Source: a virus. From it: 40,426 bases of DNA. The first letter of the stretch is position 1; each line of letters opens with the position of its first letter. A program made the translations under genes and the position numbers. The notes below the pieces were generated by a model that worked only from the letters and a program-made list of their open reading frames with translations, was not told where the DNA came from and searched no databases. The DNA lies in the IMG/VR virus record IMGVR_UViG_3300021079_000018, positions 1-40,426 of that record. One strand, given 5' to 3'. Below are positions 12,865 to 21,731 of this stretch, one piece after another.

Positions 12865-13108
12865 CACCTACCGCACTATCAAATTGTTTGCTTATCTCTG
12901 ACTGTTCTTTGGCTTTGTCTAATTGACCTTTAAGTGTAACTAGATATATCACTTGGTCGATTGCTTCTTCTATGGCCATATCTATAATACCCTCTTTGTC
13001 TGGCAGGAATCCACCATGCTCTTCGTTGCCTGATACATACTTAGTCACGCACTTTTGATTAAAGGTTCGTAGTATGTGGTCTAGGTGTTTGTGGTGTTCG
13101 TCAGTCAT
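12857..13108 (-). CDS. MazG-like nucleotide pyrophosphohydrolase, putative
   Basis: An 83-residue helical protein. The stretch KYVSGNEEHGGFLPDKEGIIDMAIEEAIDQVIYLVTLKGQL matches the plan of short phage all-alpha NTP-pyrophosphohydrolase (MazG-like) proteins: E-H-G-G, then I-E-E-A-x-D-x-x-x-Y, whose acidic residues bind magnesium. Such enzymes hydrolyse nucleoside triphosphates and may clean the nucleotide pool or lower ppGpp-linked stress. The chain is short, near the minimum for the fold. It starts with an ATG that overlaps the upstream stop. Confidence 0.6.
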   Translation of the reverse strand: MTDEHHKHLDHILRTFNQKCVTKYVSGNEEHGGFLPDKEGIIDMAIEEAIDQVIYLVTLKGQLDKAKEQSEISKQFDSAVGDE

Positions 13109-13239
13109 CGGTCACTCCATTCTTGGGTTTGCTTACCATCTTTAATTATTGTAGTACAAAACATTTGAGCTTTCTTGACCCACTTTACTTTGTAAGTGTC
13201 TTTTTGCTTTCTTTGGTTAACTTTACTTTTGGCTGCCAT
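13105..13239 (-). CDS. Unknown 44-residue basic protein
   Basis: A small, strongly basic frame (KSKVNQRKQKDTYKVKWVKKAQ) behind a CAGAGGCAAAGA ribosome site. It overlaps the end of the metallophosphoesterase gene by 17 bases and its TGA overlaps the next ATG. The basic character suggests nucleic-acid binding. No family recognised. Confidence 0.65.
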   Translation of the reverse strand: MAAKSKVNQRKQKDTYKVKWVKKAQMFCTTIIKDGKQTQEWSDR

Positions 13240-14572
13240 TCTTTGCCTCTGTGTTAATTACTTTATCTTTATTGTCAGTCGGTGTATAAATCTTACCGTT
13301 GAATCGTGTTTCGTAACCGTTAAAAGTCTGAATTGATATTTGCTGTGTGTCAAATGGTTTGTCACCGTCTTGATAGGCTACAAAGCCCAATCCCTGTTGC
13401 CAGTTCTCGTATCTAGTTAGTGGTTCGTCAGTTACTTCATCAAAACCATTACCAAAGCTAGGTACAGCACCGTCTATTCTAGCTAGACAGCCAAAGCTCT
13501 GGGCTATAATGTATCTAGCACCTGAATAGTTTTGAGCAGTTTTAGATGCATATTCGTGTCTATGAACATGGCCAAACAAGGTAGATGTTTCTTCCGTAGT
13601 AGCGTAGTGTGCGGCAGTCTTGCCAGCAGGTCGGACAACATTACCGTGTATAGCTTTCAGGCGTTCGTTAATCCAGTACTGATTAGCAGGATAGCCAGAC
13701 TTATAATCGCAATCTATGTCCGCTAGATTAAGTAGGAACGGTACTGTTAGCACTTTATTCTCTGTGCCAGCTTGACGAACTCCGTAGAGCTTCTCAGCGT
13801 ATTGCATTATGTATTTTGACAATCTCAGCTCGTGGTTACCCGCCAAGTAAGTAATCTTTGTATTAGGTGCATTGGCCCTTATTTGTGCCAGTAGTTTATG
13901 TACATAGTCCAATGTAGGATTTAGGGTCTGGGCAAATGTAGACTCCTGACTAAATCTACCAAACTGAGGCAGATCTAGGTTATCGCCATTTAGAATTACT
14001 TGGTCAGGTTGTATGTCTTTTATTATTTGTAGCGTTATGTCTACTGCGTCTGGGTCGTGCGTAGGGTCTAACCTGCCATCTTCAAATCGTCTATACCCTG
14101 CTTGTATGTCAGGTAGTATGATTGCAGTCTTTTCTGCCCTTGAAGTTTTGCGTCTACTACTTCTAGTTGGTTTTATAATTGTAGGTTCGGCTTGACGGAT
14201 AAACATATCTTCCGTCATCTCGTTGCGTGGAACATACTGGGCAGAAATCAAATCAACGGTTTCAAACTCACCATCAGCATTTTTCATATACCCCTGATAT
14301 ACATTGACTCTGTTTACTCGCTGTACATCTTCTGGGTCTATACCTGACCTTTGAAATAAATCTCTTAATTTATCTAACTCTGGTGTTGGTTGATGCTCTG
14401 GTGATTTCTCCATAGAGGCTACCTTTCTGGCTTTAGTTCTATATTTGTTTCGTGTCCTTCTCAGCACATCCCAGCTCATCCAGTAGTATGTAGTCTTTAA
14501 TAGTTCGTCATCTAACTCTAACAGGTTTTTTAAGTTTCTAGTTTCAGTCCAATCCACCTTTATTGGTTTCAT
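13223..14572 (-). CDS. Calcineurin-like metallophosphoesterase
   Basis: A 449-residue protein whose core from about residue 148 has the metallophosphoesterase motifs in order: PDIQAG (D155), NGDNLD (196-200), AGNHE (244-248), AIHGN and FGHVHRHE. The first motif has Gln157 where the family usually has His, leaving one metal ligand altered; some phage members differ here too. The N-terminal 145 residues are basic and helical with a possible DNA-binding segment. Phage members of this superfamily are proposed nucleases or phosphodiesterases. It sits between the lysis genes and the MazG-like and peptidase genes. Confidence 0.88.
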   Translation of the reverse strand: MKPIKVDWTETRNLKNLLELDDELLKTTYYWMSWDVLRRTRNKYRTKARKVASMEKSPEHQPTPELDKLRDLFQRSGIDPEDVQRVNRVNVYQGYMKNADGEFETVDLISAQYVPRNEMTEDMFIRQAEPTIIKPTRSSRRKTSRAEKTAIILPDIQAGYRRFEDGRLDPTHDPDAVDITLQIIKDIQPDQVILNGDNLDLPQFGRFSQESTFAQTLNPTLDYVHKLLAQIRANAPNTKITYLAGNHELRLSKYIMQYAEKLYGVRQAGTENKVLTVPFLLNLADIDCDYKSGYPANQYWINERLKAIHGNVVRPAGKTAAHYATTEETSTLFGHVHRHEYASKTAQNYSGARYIIAQSFGCLARIDGAVPSFGNGFDEVTDEPLTRYENWQQGLGFVAYQDGDKPFDTQQISIQTFNGYETRFNGKIYTPTDNKDKVINTEAKNGSQK

Positions 14573-14591
14573 TTAGATATTGAGTTCCCTT

Positions 14592-14828
14592 CTACTCCGT
14601 ATCTCTAGTTTTCCTAATTACATCCCATTCTTTACCGTGATGATAGATTCTGTCTACTTTGTCATATAACTCTGCGTCAAGTTGAGGTGATGCCCCTTCG
14701 TGTTTGTGATCTGATGAATAACCATGTTCTGGGTTAAACCTGACAAGACTAAACAGGGCTTTGGCTATTTCTTCTAATCTTGGGAATATGACGAACTTTT
14801 CTTGAAAGCCATCTGATTTCTTTTCCAT
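14592..14828 (-). CDS. Unknown 78-residue protein
   Basis: A basic small protein with an AAGGTT ribosome site seven bases before its ATG. It contains a histidine cluster (EHGYSSDHKHEGASPQ, YHHGKEW) that might bind metal. It lies between the holin and the metallophosphoesterase on the same strand. I recognise no family. Confidence 0.7.
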   Translation of the reverse strand: MEKKSDGFQEKFVIFPRLEEIAKALFSLVRFNPEHGYSSDHKHEGASPQLDAELYDKVDRIYHHGKEWDVIRKTRDTE

Positions 14829-14858
14829 AACCTTATTGTACTCCTACTGTCAAGGTGC

Positions 14859-15047
14859 TTATGCGGTTTTGCGGACAAAGTTCCATACTGCTGATATTCC
14901 AGCGGCCAATCCTGCAACTAATGCAGACTTGCTAACTGGATTGCTAGATAGAACTACTACTGCGATAAATGCTTGTACAAATGTCTTTACAGCTCGTTCT
15001 ACTACATCGCTTGCTATGAAAGTCTTTACTGATGTTGTTAAACTCAT
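14859..15047 (-). CDS. Holin, r1t type
   Basis: A 62-residue membrane protein that would form the lysis hole and set its timing. The segment DVVERAVKTFVQAFIAVVVLS, followed by a second hydrophobic stretch (SALVAGLAAGISAVWNFV) and a basic end, matches the r1t holin family pattern (E-R-A-x-K-T, small-residue-rich second span). The start chosen is the ATG at 15047, which overlaps the endolysin stop (TAATG) behind GAAAGGAAA; a longer frame to 15068 lies inside the endolysin gene. This family is found chiefly in phages of Gram-positive bacteria. Confidence 0.8.
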   Translation of the reverse strand: MSLTTSVKTFIASDVVERAVKTFVQAFIAVVVLSSNPVSKSALVAGLAAGISAVWNFVRKTA

Positions 15048-15709
15048 TATTTTCCTTTCCTTTCCCAAACTTTTAGGAAATCTATTATTTTTTTCACAAA
15101 ACTGGCTACCCAGTCGTATAGAGTTTGCTTTGAGGGTTGGACTACAGGTGGAACAGGTATTACTGGAGTGGGAGGTGGTGTTGGTGCTGGTACAGGGCTT
15201 GGTAAAGGCGTAGGACTTGGTGCAGGGTCTGGAGCTGGCTTTGGGGCAGGTATTGGTGTTGGAGCTGGTGGAGGGGCTACAGGAGGGGCAGGAGGCGGTG
15301 CAACAGGCTTAACTGTCCACCAACCAACTATATAATCCCAGTTGTGTGATTGAAAGTGTATATATTGACCACCCCAGTTCTGGTCTAGTGAATTAAATAT
15401 ACCAGGTCGAACAATCATATCCCATATAGCAATATGACCATATCCACCTGAACCTGGCAGGTTACCGTTCCAGACTATAATATCGCCTCTTTTAGGTACT
15501 TGGTTAAAGTCAGATGGATTGTTTACTGTCCAATTATGAGTATTTCTAAGAGCAGAGTGATTTGCCCAGTCCTTAGCATTAGCATAGGCTACTGGCCAAC
15601 CCATTTCTACACAGTATTGAGCTATTAAATCTACACACTGATAGCCATACATACCATCCCAGTCAATAGATTTTCCCATCCATTTGTTTAGAAAGATGTC
15701 GTAGTTCAT
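15047..15709 (-). CDS. Endolysin with CHAP domain
   Basis: A 220-residue peptidoglycan hydrolase. The N-terminal CHAP domain (residues 1-132) has the catalytic cysteine in GYQCVDL (C25) and histidine in GYGHIAIW (H92), and the KRGDIIVW strand between them. Residues about 134-193 are a proline/alanine linker that probably spans the cell wall. The chain ends in an amphipathic, basic helix (YDWVASFVKKIIDFLKVWERKGK) in place of the usual SH3b or LysM wall-binding domain; it may bind membrane or wall polymer. No signal peptide, so release depends on the adjacent holin. Confidence 0.9.
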   Translation of the reverse strand: MNYDIFLNKWMGKSIDWDGMYGYQCVDLIAQYCVEMGWPVAYANAKDWANHSALRNTHNWTVNNPSDFNQVPKRGDIIVWNGNLPGSGGYGHIAIWDMIVRPGIFNSLDQNWGGQYIHFQSHNWDYIVGWWTVKPVAPPPAPPVAPPPAPTPIPAPKPAPDPAPSPTPLPSPVPAPTPPPTPVIPVPPVVQPSKQTLYDWVASFVKKIIDFLKVWERKGK

Positions 15710-15720
15710 TCTGTTCTCCT

Positions 15721-15957
15721 TTATTTAATACCTTGTGTAATTATGTAGATTGTGAGGGCTGTTATAACGCTACCTGCAAAAGCTGACATTGTGTGCGATA
15801 GTAACCAGCGTTTCTTAAACTCATTGTATTCTACTTTAGTTACAAATAGGCTTGTCTGTATGTCTAGTTTTTCTTCTATGCGTCCAACACCTTCCATAAC
15901 ACTTTTCATTTGTGTTTGCAGGACTGCAATTTCGGCTGATTCTGTTTTAGTTGCCAT
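15721..15957 (-). CDS. XhlA-like membrane-anchored coiled-coil protein
   Basis: A 78-residue protein with an N-terminal coiled coil (VLQTQMKSVMEGVGRIEEKLD) and a C-terminal membrane span (HTMSAFAGSVITALTIYIIT) with basic residues before it, the plan of haemolysin XhlA-type proteins that cooperate with holins in phages of Gram-positive hosts. It lies directly ahead of the endolysin and starts on a TAATG overlap with the last fibre gene. Confidence 0.75.
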   Translation of the reverse strand: MATKTESAEIAVLQTQMKSVMEGVGRIEEKLDIQTSLFVTKVEYNEFKKRWLLSHTMSAFAGSVITALTIYIITQGIK

Positions 15958-16829
15958 TATGTTTGACTCACTAGGAAGCCTGTGAAAGTATTATTTGCTG
16001 CACTAGAAATACTTAAGGGTAGTGTGGCTTGTGCGATAACAGTTATGTAATCTGACGCAGCTAACTGCAGCATACAACTTGCAGTAACACCCGCACCAGT
16101 TACACCAGCATACATGTTTACTGCAGACACTCCACGATTTATAATAGTACCATTTTTAGCAAATGATATTCCAGTGTCTTGATTAACACTAGCTGTCGTA
16201 AATAACAAATTAGCATTAAACTGATAAAATCCAGCTACTGGTGCAGTGTATCTACCTTTATTAGTAGTAACATCAAAGTTGTTATTAGTATCAAATAATT
16301 CTGTATCAAATTGAATAACACCCAGCAAACCAGGTGTATGTGCAGCAGCTCTATATGCACTAAACTTATAAGGATTAGATATAGCAGTGGTATTGACTGC
16401 TAGGCTAGCAATTTTAGAAGAAGTTACTACATTATTAGCTAAAACTGCAGCATTATCTACTGCACCAGCTTTTAGTGTCCCGTCTTGGTCGTGGGATACT
16501 GCTAAACCTTTACTTATCATTGAAATATGAGTAGCAGTAGCAAAGTCTACAACTACTACACCAGCATTGTGCACTTGATTACTTCCAGCCGTCCAAACTA
16601 CACTAGTTATTTGTGATCCGCTAATATCAACTACACCAGTAAAAGTTTGTTTGCCTGATACACTTGTAGGTTCTATAACAAAAACTACAACCTCACCATT
16701 TGCGTAGCCAGCTAAAGAAGCTAATTCTACTGTAACAGCCCCAGAATTAGTAGAACTAGAAGTAGTAGTGGCGAATCCATTCTCTGCAGAAGGAAAGTGA
16801 TTTACGACCGAGTTTACTGATGTACTCAT
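15957..16829 (-). CDS. Receptor-binding fibre with C1q-like tip (paralogue 3)
   Basis: A 290-residue fibre protein. Residues 1-125 repeat the anchor domain of the two preceding genes (STSVNSVVNHFPSAENGF, GEVVVFVIEPTS, THISMISKGLAVSHDQDGT). A short linker (VVTSSKIASLAVN) leads to a C-terminal C1q/TNF-like jelly roll (FDTELFDTNNNFDV, RYTAPVAGFYQFNANLLF, NGTIINRG, ending FTGFLVSQT), a trimerising domain used at phage fibre tips. It is the last of three tandem paralogues and is coupled to its neighbours by TAATG overlaps. Confidence 0.85.
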   Translation of the reverse strand: MSTSVNSVVNHFPSAENGFATTTSSSTNSGAVTVELASLAGYANGEVVVFVIEPTSVSGKQTFTGVVDISGSQITSVVWTAGSNQVHNAGVVVVDFATATHISMISKGLAVSHDQDGTLKAGAVDNAAVLANNVVTSSKIASLAVNTTAISNPYKFSAYRAAAHTPGLLGVIQFDTELFDTNNNFDVTTNKGRYTAPVAGFYQFNANLLFTTASVNQDTGISFAKNGTIINRGVSAVNMYAGVTGAGVTASCMLQLAASDYITVIAQATLPLSISSAANNTFTGFLVSQT

Positions 16830-17752
16830 TATGTCCTACTCACTAGATAACCACCGAAATAGGTCAAAATATCTGCACTACCTATTTCAAGCGCAACACT
16901 GGTTTGTCCCCATACAAATAGCTCAAAATAATCACCAGCAGTGCATTGCATTAGTATGCCTAGCGTTACTCCGTTAATACCACTTCCAGAACTATCACCG
17001 CCTCTAGCATATACAGTACCGTTCTTAAATAACTGCAAGAATAGTCTTGCGGTAATAGCCGATGTTCTACCGTAAAACCAATAGAACCCTGATACTGGCA
17101 CAGTATAACGACGGTTAGTCACAGCGTCAAAGTTATTATTAGTGTCATAAAGCTTAGTGTCAAAGTTAATTTTTATGGCTGTAGTGGCGGTTGTACTTTG
17201 AGCAGCGTTACGGTAGGTTAAAAACTTATAAGGGTTACTGTCGGTAGTCAGTAGTGACTTGTCTATGCCGTCCAGTTTGGCTGCCGTAACACTGTCGTCA
17301 GCTATTTTAGCTGTAGTTACATTGCTGTCAAGTATTTTAGCTGTAGTTACAACATTAGACGCCAATACTGCTGCAACATCAACTGCACCAGCTTTTAACG
17401 TACCGTCTTGATCAAGCGAAACTGAAAGACCTTTGCTTATCATACTTATGTGAGTGGCTGTTGCGTAGTCTACTACTGTAGCACCTAGAACGTGATTTTG
17501 ATTAGTACCAGATGTCCAAACAACAGATGTTATAGAAAGTGTTCCAGTATTAACTACGCCAGTAAAAGCTTGTTTTTTAGTAGCATCCGTAGGGTCTACA
17601 ACAAATACTATAACTTCTCCGTTATCATATCCGTCTAGCGAAGCTAAATAAACTGTAGTATCGCCACTAGTTATTCCGCTAGTAGTTGTAGTCCCAAAGC
17701 TATTTTCAGCTGATGGAAAGTGATTTGTAACTGATGATACGCTAGTACTCAT
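16829..17752 (-). CDS. Receptor-binding fibre with C1q-like tip (paralogue 2)
   Basis: A 307-residue fibre protein starting at the ATG at 17752, which overlaps the upstream stop (ATGA) behind AGAGGAC. It shares the 125-residue N-terminal anchor with its neighbours, then has a longer stalk of short repeats (ILDSNVTTAKIADDSVTAAK) and its own C1q-like tip (FDTKLYDTNNNFDAVTNRRYTV, GFYWFYGRTS, ending YFGGYLVSRT). The tip differs substantially from that of paralogue 3, so the two may bind different ligands or form mixed fibres. Confidence 0.85.
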   Translation of the reverse strand: MSTSVSSVTNHFPSAENSFGTTTTSGITSGDTTVYLASLDGYDNGEVIVFVVDPTDATKKQAFTGVVNTGTLSITSVVWTSGTNQNHVLGATVVDYATATHISMISKGLSVSLDQDGTLKAGAVDVAAVLASNVVTTAKILDSNVTTAKIADDSVTAAKLDGIDKSLLTTDSNPYKFLTYRNAAQSTTATTAIKINFDTKLYDTNNNFDAVTNRRYTVPVSGFYWFYGRTSAITARLFLQLFKNGTVYARGGDSSGSGINGVTLGILMQCTAGDYFELFVWGQTSVALEIGSADILTYFGGYLVSRT

Positions 17753-18597
17753 ACTGTCCTCTTCCACATATATACTACAATGTATGGATTTAATATTGAT
17801 AAAGCTGTACCAGAACCAGTAGCACCACTAGTACCACTTACTGAGTGAGTGTGATTAGCACTTACCCCACCAGTACTAGTAGACCCAATACCAGGAACGT
17901 GACCAAGTGCTGTATCTACTGCATTTATAGCGTTAACTGTAATAGGAGATAGAGGATATGTATAACCATGAGTGTGATTAGCACTTTCTGTACCCGTTGT
18001 AGCAGAAAATGTGTGAGTGTGTGACGGTAAGTTAGTTGTAGCTATAGTGCTAGTTTTAGCGCCACCAGTTTCTTCTAAAGTATCAAATTCAGTTTGAGTT
18101 GCATCTATTCCAACAGGAACTTTACCAGCCCCAAAGGCTACCCAAGTACCAAAACCTAGTAATGTTCCAGGATTAGTAGCTACAGCAGCATTTATGTATA
18201 TAGAACCTATTGGGTATATCTTATTGAACAACGCTAAAGCATGAGTTCCGTTTTGATTATGTTCAACACTTAAACCCTTAGAAATCATACTGACATGAGT
18301 TGCAGTAGCGTAATCAACTATAGCTACGCCTACGGCATGAGTTTGGTTAGCACCTGTAGTCCATACAACATTTGTAATCTGAAGACCAGCAGTATCAACA
18401 ATGCCTGTAAAAGCCTGTTTAGCACTTACAGAGTTTGGTTCAATCAAAAAAACTACAACTTCACCACTATCGTATCCCGTAAGATCGTCTACTTCTACAA
18501 CAGTTGCTCCAGCTAAAGTCTGACTACTTGTAGTAGTAGCAAAGCCGTTTTCAGCTGAAGGAAAATGATTAACAACACTAGATACAGAAGTACTCAT
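17749..18597 (-). CDS. Receptor-binding fibre with tail-collar tip (paralogue 1)
   Basis: A 282-residue fibre protein. The start is the ATG at 18597 in an ATGA overlap with the nozzle gene; GGAG lies upstream. The N-terminal anchor matches the next two genes. The C-terminal part is of the tail-collar/T4 gp12 type: IYPIGSIYINAAV, GTWVAFGAGKVPVGID, the metal-binding-like LPSHTH with further HTH sites, and a closing NPYIVVYMWKR. Adsorption at the cell surface is the likely role. The same anchor with a different tip indicates module exchange. Confidence 0.87.
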   Translation of the reverse strand: MSTSVSSVVNHFPSAENGFATTTSSQTLAGATVVEVDDLTGYDSGEVVVFLIEPNSVSAKQAFTGIVDTAGLQITNVVWTTGANQTHAVGVAIVDYATATHVSMISKGLSVEHNQNGTHALALFNKIYPIGSIYINAAVATNPGTLLGFGTWVAFGAGKVPVGIDATQTEFDTLEETGGAKTSTIATTNLPSHTHTFSATTGTESANHTHGYTYPLSPITVNAINAVDTALGHVPGIGSTSTGGVSANHTHSVSGTSGATGSGTALSILNPYIVVYMWKRTV

Positions 18598-20801
18598 GTG
18601 CTTAGTCTCCAATCCCTTGGTTTGCCAGCAAGTGTATCAGTTCCATGCGTTTGTAATGTGCGTAGTACGTAATTACTTCCCAGTGTAGCAGTAGTTATTT
18701 CCCACTGAATAGCGTTAAGTTCTTTTTGAACGTTAAAATAACGTTTAACGGAAGGTTCTGAGTAAACCTCAATAGTAGCACTAGTATCGTCCCATGCTGA
18801 ACTATCCCATGAAAACGTGTCCCAACCAGTAGTAATCTCAGCACTAATAGGGTCTATTGTAGGGCTTTTAATTACTGAATAACCTAATTGCCTATCTATT
18901 CCAATTAATTTTAGAGAAATTAATCCCTGTAGGTTAGAAAGTTCTATTTCACCTTCTTCGACAAACTGAAATTGAAAACGGTCTTTACTAACAGGATATA
19001 GGCCAGTAGTTAATAATGTTTCAAAAGCTGCACCATAATCACCAAGTATAGAGGTACTAATTTCAGACATTTTTGTATCACCTGTTTGATAAGCTAAAAG
19101 TCTATGCTCTCCACCTGAATCTGTATAACGTACAAATCTAGTAAACCCTCTAGTAAATGCTTTTGGAAGCCAAGCTTTTCTTTCAGTATCAAATATAGCA
19201 ACATGTGAGTTATCGTCTGTTCCATAAGGAACTGAAAAATAAACCTTGGCTTTGTCGAACACACTACATATTTTATCTTCTGCATTATTATTTATTCTTT
19301 TTATTGATGGGCGAATATTTGCTGATGCTTCGTCGGTAGAAAGTAAATTTAAAAACTGTGCTCTTGATCCTAAATTATAAAATGCTTGTGAGTTATAAAA
19401 CATATAATCGTTTAAAACGTTAATAACCGAACCTGGAGAAGAAGTACCTCTAGAACCAGGAAGCTTATAGGCAGAAGGTAGAGTAATTGAAATATCTCCT
19501 ACAGTAAATACGTCTAAGGATACTTGTAGTATACAACCCTGTCCATCAGCGGACGAACACCACACAGTAGCCAATGGCGTTCCTTTTCCATCACGATAAT
19601 CTTCTACTTTTACTGGAATATATTTACCACCTTCTTGCCAATCAATGTATCCACCATCGTAGGCACTAGAAAATGCACCTTTAGGAGTTGAGCCTGAGGA
19701 AAACCAAATTCTATAAGGATTAGCAGTGTCACGTATACCGTACATTCTAGAACCTACATTAGTAAGTTCAGTTACAAGCGGACCTTTAGAAGTGTCAGCA
19801 GTAGGAGCAATCGTAGAAGGTACAACAATTCCAGTACCATTATCTACCCAAGTCACAATTCCAGGAACAGTAGGAGTAGCTTGTGAAGCTAGGTAATAAA
19901 AATTAACATTATCTTCACTTAAATATATGTCCCATCTAGTTTGTGTAGCTATAGAAATAGGCATAGTTAAAGTTACATAATTTACGTTCGATACCCAGCT
20001 AGCTCTAGGTAAATCAGCTGAAACAGTTCCCGTATTAACAACTGAAGCAGCAGAAAAACCAATAGTGTTAACTCTAGCAATTTTGTAATAGTAGTTATAA
20101 GCAGTACCAGCTAAACTAGTTTCAACTGCCGCAGCAGCAGCAGGAGTAGATAAAACAGTGTATCGAACTAAAATTGTTGTGCCGTCATAAAGCGTTATAT
20201 CATCTACTCCATTTGTAATATATAAATATGAGTTGTATTGATTAAAATATACAGAAGATCCAGCAGTCACTGTATATCCAGTACAGACTGTCCAGGTAGT
20301 ACCATCATCTAGTGAGCGATATATTTTTCCTCCAGCTACCATTACAAGATGTATAACTCCATCTGCATCGAAATAATCAAATCCTTGTATGGGCGCATTA
20401 ATAACATATGTTGTACTACTCACTGTTTGTGAAGTATCAACAGTAAGTAATGTTGCGCTAGTGTAAGCGCCAATTATAGCTGTTTTTCCATTACTAAATA
20501 CTATAGTCATACCAACCATTGCTGCAGTAAACGTAGTTCCAACACCTGTGACTGTTACCCCAGATTGTGAAGCTGTTCCAGTACTATAAAAAGTAGGAGC
20601 TGTACCATACCAATCTACACCTGGTCTTACAGTTGGTTGCCCATCTTCTACTAATATTAAATTGTCGGCAGCTTTAAGAGCATTCTTAGGCAATCTAGAA
20701 TCATCTATAAGAGTAATAACACCTTTTTTAAAATTATCTAAAGTAAGATAAGATTCATTTAATTCTGTGCTAGGTAAAGATAAATTATTTGATAGTGGCA
20801 T
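18594..20801 (-). CDS. Tail nozzle / stabilisation protein
   Basis: A 735-residue beta-rich protein in the position of T7 gp12 (tail tube nozzle), just after the adaptor gene. N-terminal LDNFKKGVITLIDDSRLPKNAL and EDGQPTVRPG are typical of podoviral stabilisation/nozzle proteins, and blade-like repeats follow (GKIYRSLDDGTTWTV, NSYLYITNGVDDITLYDG). Residues about 71-134 are a small inserted beta domain also present in the adaptor. It would close the short tail and hold the fibres encoded immediately downstream. Confidence 0.8.
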   Translation of the reverse strand: MPLSNNLSLPSTELNESYLTLDNFKKGVITLIDDSRLPKNALKAADNLILVEDGQPTVRPGVDWYGTAPTFYSTGTASQSGVTVTGVGTTFTAAMVGMTIVFSNGKTAIIGAYTSATLLTVDTSQTVSSTTYVINAPIQGFDYFDADGVIHLVMVAGGKIYRSLDDGTTWTVCTGYTVTAGSSVYFNQYNSYLYITNGVDDITLYDGTTILVRYTVLSTPAAAAAVETSLAGTAYNYYYKIARVNTIGFSAASVVNTGTVSADLPRASWVSNVNYVTLTMPISIATQTRWDIYLSEDNVNFYYLASQATPTVPGIVTWVDNGTGIVVPSTIAPTADTSKGPLVTELTNVGSRMYGIRDTANPYRIWFSSGSTPKGAFSSAYDGGYIDWQEGGKYIPVKVEDYRDGKGTPLATVWCSSADGQGCILQVSLDVFTVGDISITLPSAYKLPGSRGTSSPGSVINVLNDYMFYNSQAFYNLGSRAQFLNLLSTDEASANIRPSIKRINNNAEDKICSVFDKAKVYFSVPYGTDDNSHVAIFDTERKAWLPKAFTRGFTRFVRYTDSGGEHRLLAYQTGDTKMSEISTSILGDYGAAFETLLTTGLYPVSKDRFQFQFVEEGEIELSNLQGLISLKLIGIDRQLGYSVIKSPTIDPISAEITTGWDTFSWDSSAWDDTSATIEVYSEPSVKRYFNVQKELNAIQWEITTATLGSNYVLRTLQTHGTDTLAGKPRDWRLST

Positions 20802-20803
20802 TA

Positions 20804-21688
20804 TTATCCTCCAAAACTTGCACCAGAATTATCCGCTAATTGCCATGAGTTACTCCATGTTCCAGCGTTGTTATCCATTTGCATTATTTTTAAAGCATCT
20901 TCAGAGTCTCTTTTAGCAGATTGATATGCACTCCAGTTACGTGATGCCCTAAATCTGTTACCTAACATGTGATGCACTATAAAGTATGAGTTAGGCACTT
21001 CACTTCTAGAAGTACCCGTAGTGTACTGTGAGGGCTTTTTGTAATACGAGTAATCAAGATTGTATCCATTATATAGTGCTGTTGGAGCAGGATTTAAATA
21101 CAAACTATAACCTTTGTTAACTATTCGATATGTACCTGAAGCAACTGTTTGAGATGGACTAACTGTCATAGTTGTTGCATTTGTAAATGCAGTTATTGTA
21201 GCCACTTCACCTGTAACATATTGAACTTGCATTCCAACCATATCTGCAGTAAATGTTGTGCCAACGCCTGTTATAACAGTAGTACTCTGAGAGACTGTAC
21301 CAGTTGAGTAGTAAGTCTGACCTACTCCAAACCACGCATAAGGTCTGTTAGAGTCTTTAAATTGTACATCCTGTGGCTCAATTATAGGATATTGTGACAC
21401 GACTAATCCTGCATTATCTTTAACAAAAATATTACCAGCAGCTTCTCGAAAGTTCTGAGGGGCTAGGTAGGTTGTCTGCGCAGTAACTAAAGTTTGACTA
21501 CCGCCATTATCAAGTTGAAGAGTAGTATATAAGTCTTTCCAATACGTAGAATCAAAATTAGCCCAGCGATTTAAAGCTTCGTTTGCTAACTGTAAACCAA
21601 TAGTCCATTCATCGTCTGTGTTATCTGGTATCTGTGCTTCAGCTCTGTATTGCGTGTAGTAAGCTGCAAATATGTCATCATAATCCAT
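20804..21688 (-). CDS. Head-tail adaptor (tail tube A-like)
   Basis: A 294-residue protein in the position of T7 gp11/P22 gp4-type adaptors. Residues 1-60 are helical (DIFAAYYTQYRAEAQI, GLQLANEALNRWANF), followed by a beta segment and, at about 126-190, an inserted domain (YYSTGTVSQSTTVITGVGTT...) nearly the same as one in the nozzle protein. The C-terminal part is helical (IVHHMLGNRFRASRNW) with a flexible end. It would bind the portal ring below the DNA channel. Confidence 0.75.
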   Translation of the reverse strand: MDYDDIFAAYYTQYRAEAQIPDNTDDEWTIGLQLANEALNRWANFDSTYWKDLYTTLQLDNGGSQTLVTAQTTYLAPQNFREAAGNIFVKDNAGLVVSQYPIIEPQDVQFKDSNRPYAWFGVGQTYYSTGTVSQSTTVITGVGTTFTADMVGMQVQYVTGEVATITAFTNATTMTVSPSQTVASGTYRIVNKGYSLYLNPAPTALYNGYNLDYSYYKKPSQYTTGTSRSEVPNSYFIVHHMLGNRFRASRNWSAYQSAKRDSEDALKIMQMDNNAGTWSNSWQLADNSGASFGG

Positions 21689-21731
21689 TTTGTTTCCTTT
21701 TTATTTTAATTACATTATAACTCATAATTGC

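Noticed and set aside
19094-19285. Second-frame minus-strand ORF inside the nozzle gene
   Set aside because: Fully contained in a strong gene on the same strand with no start signal.
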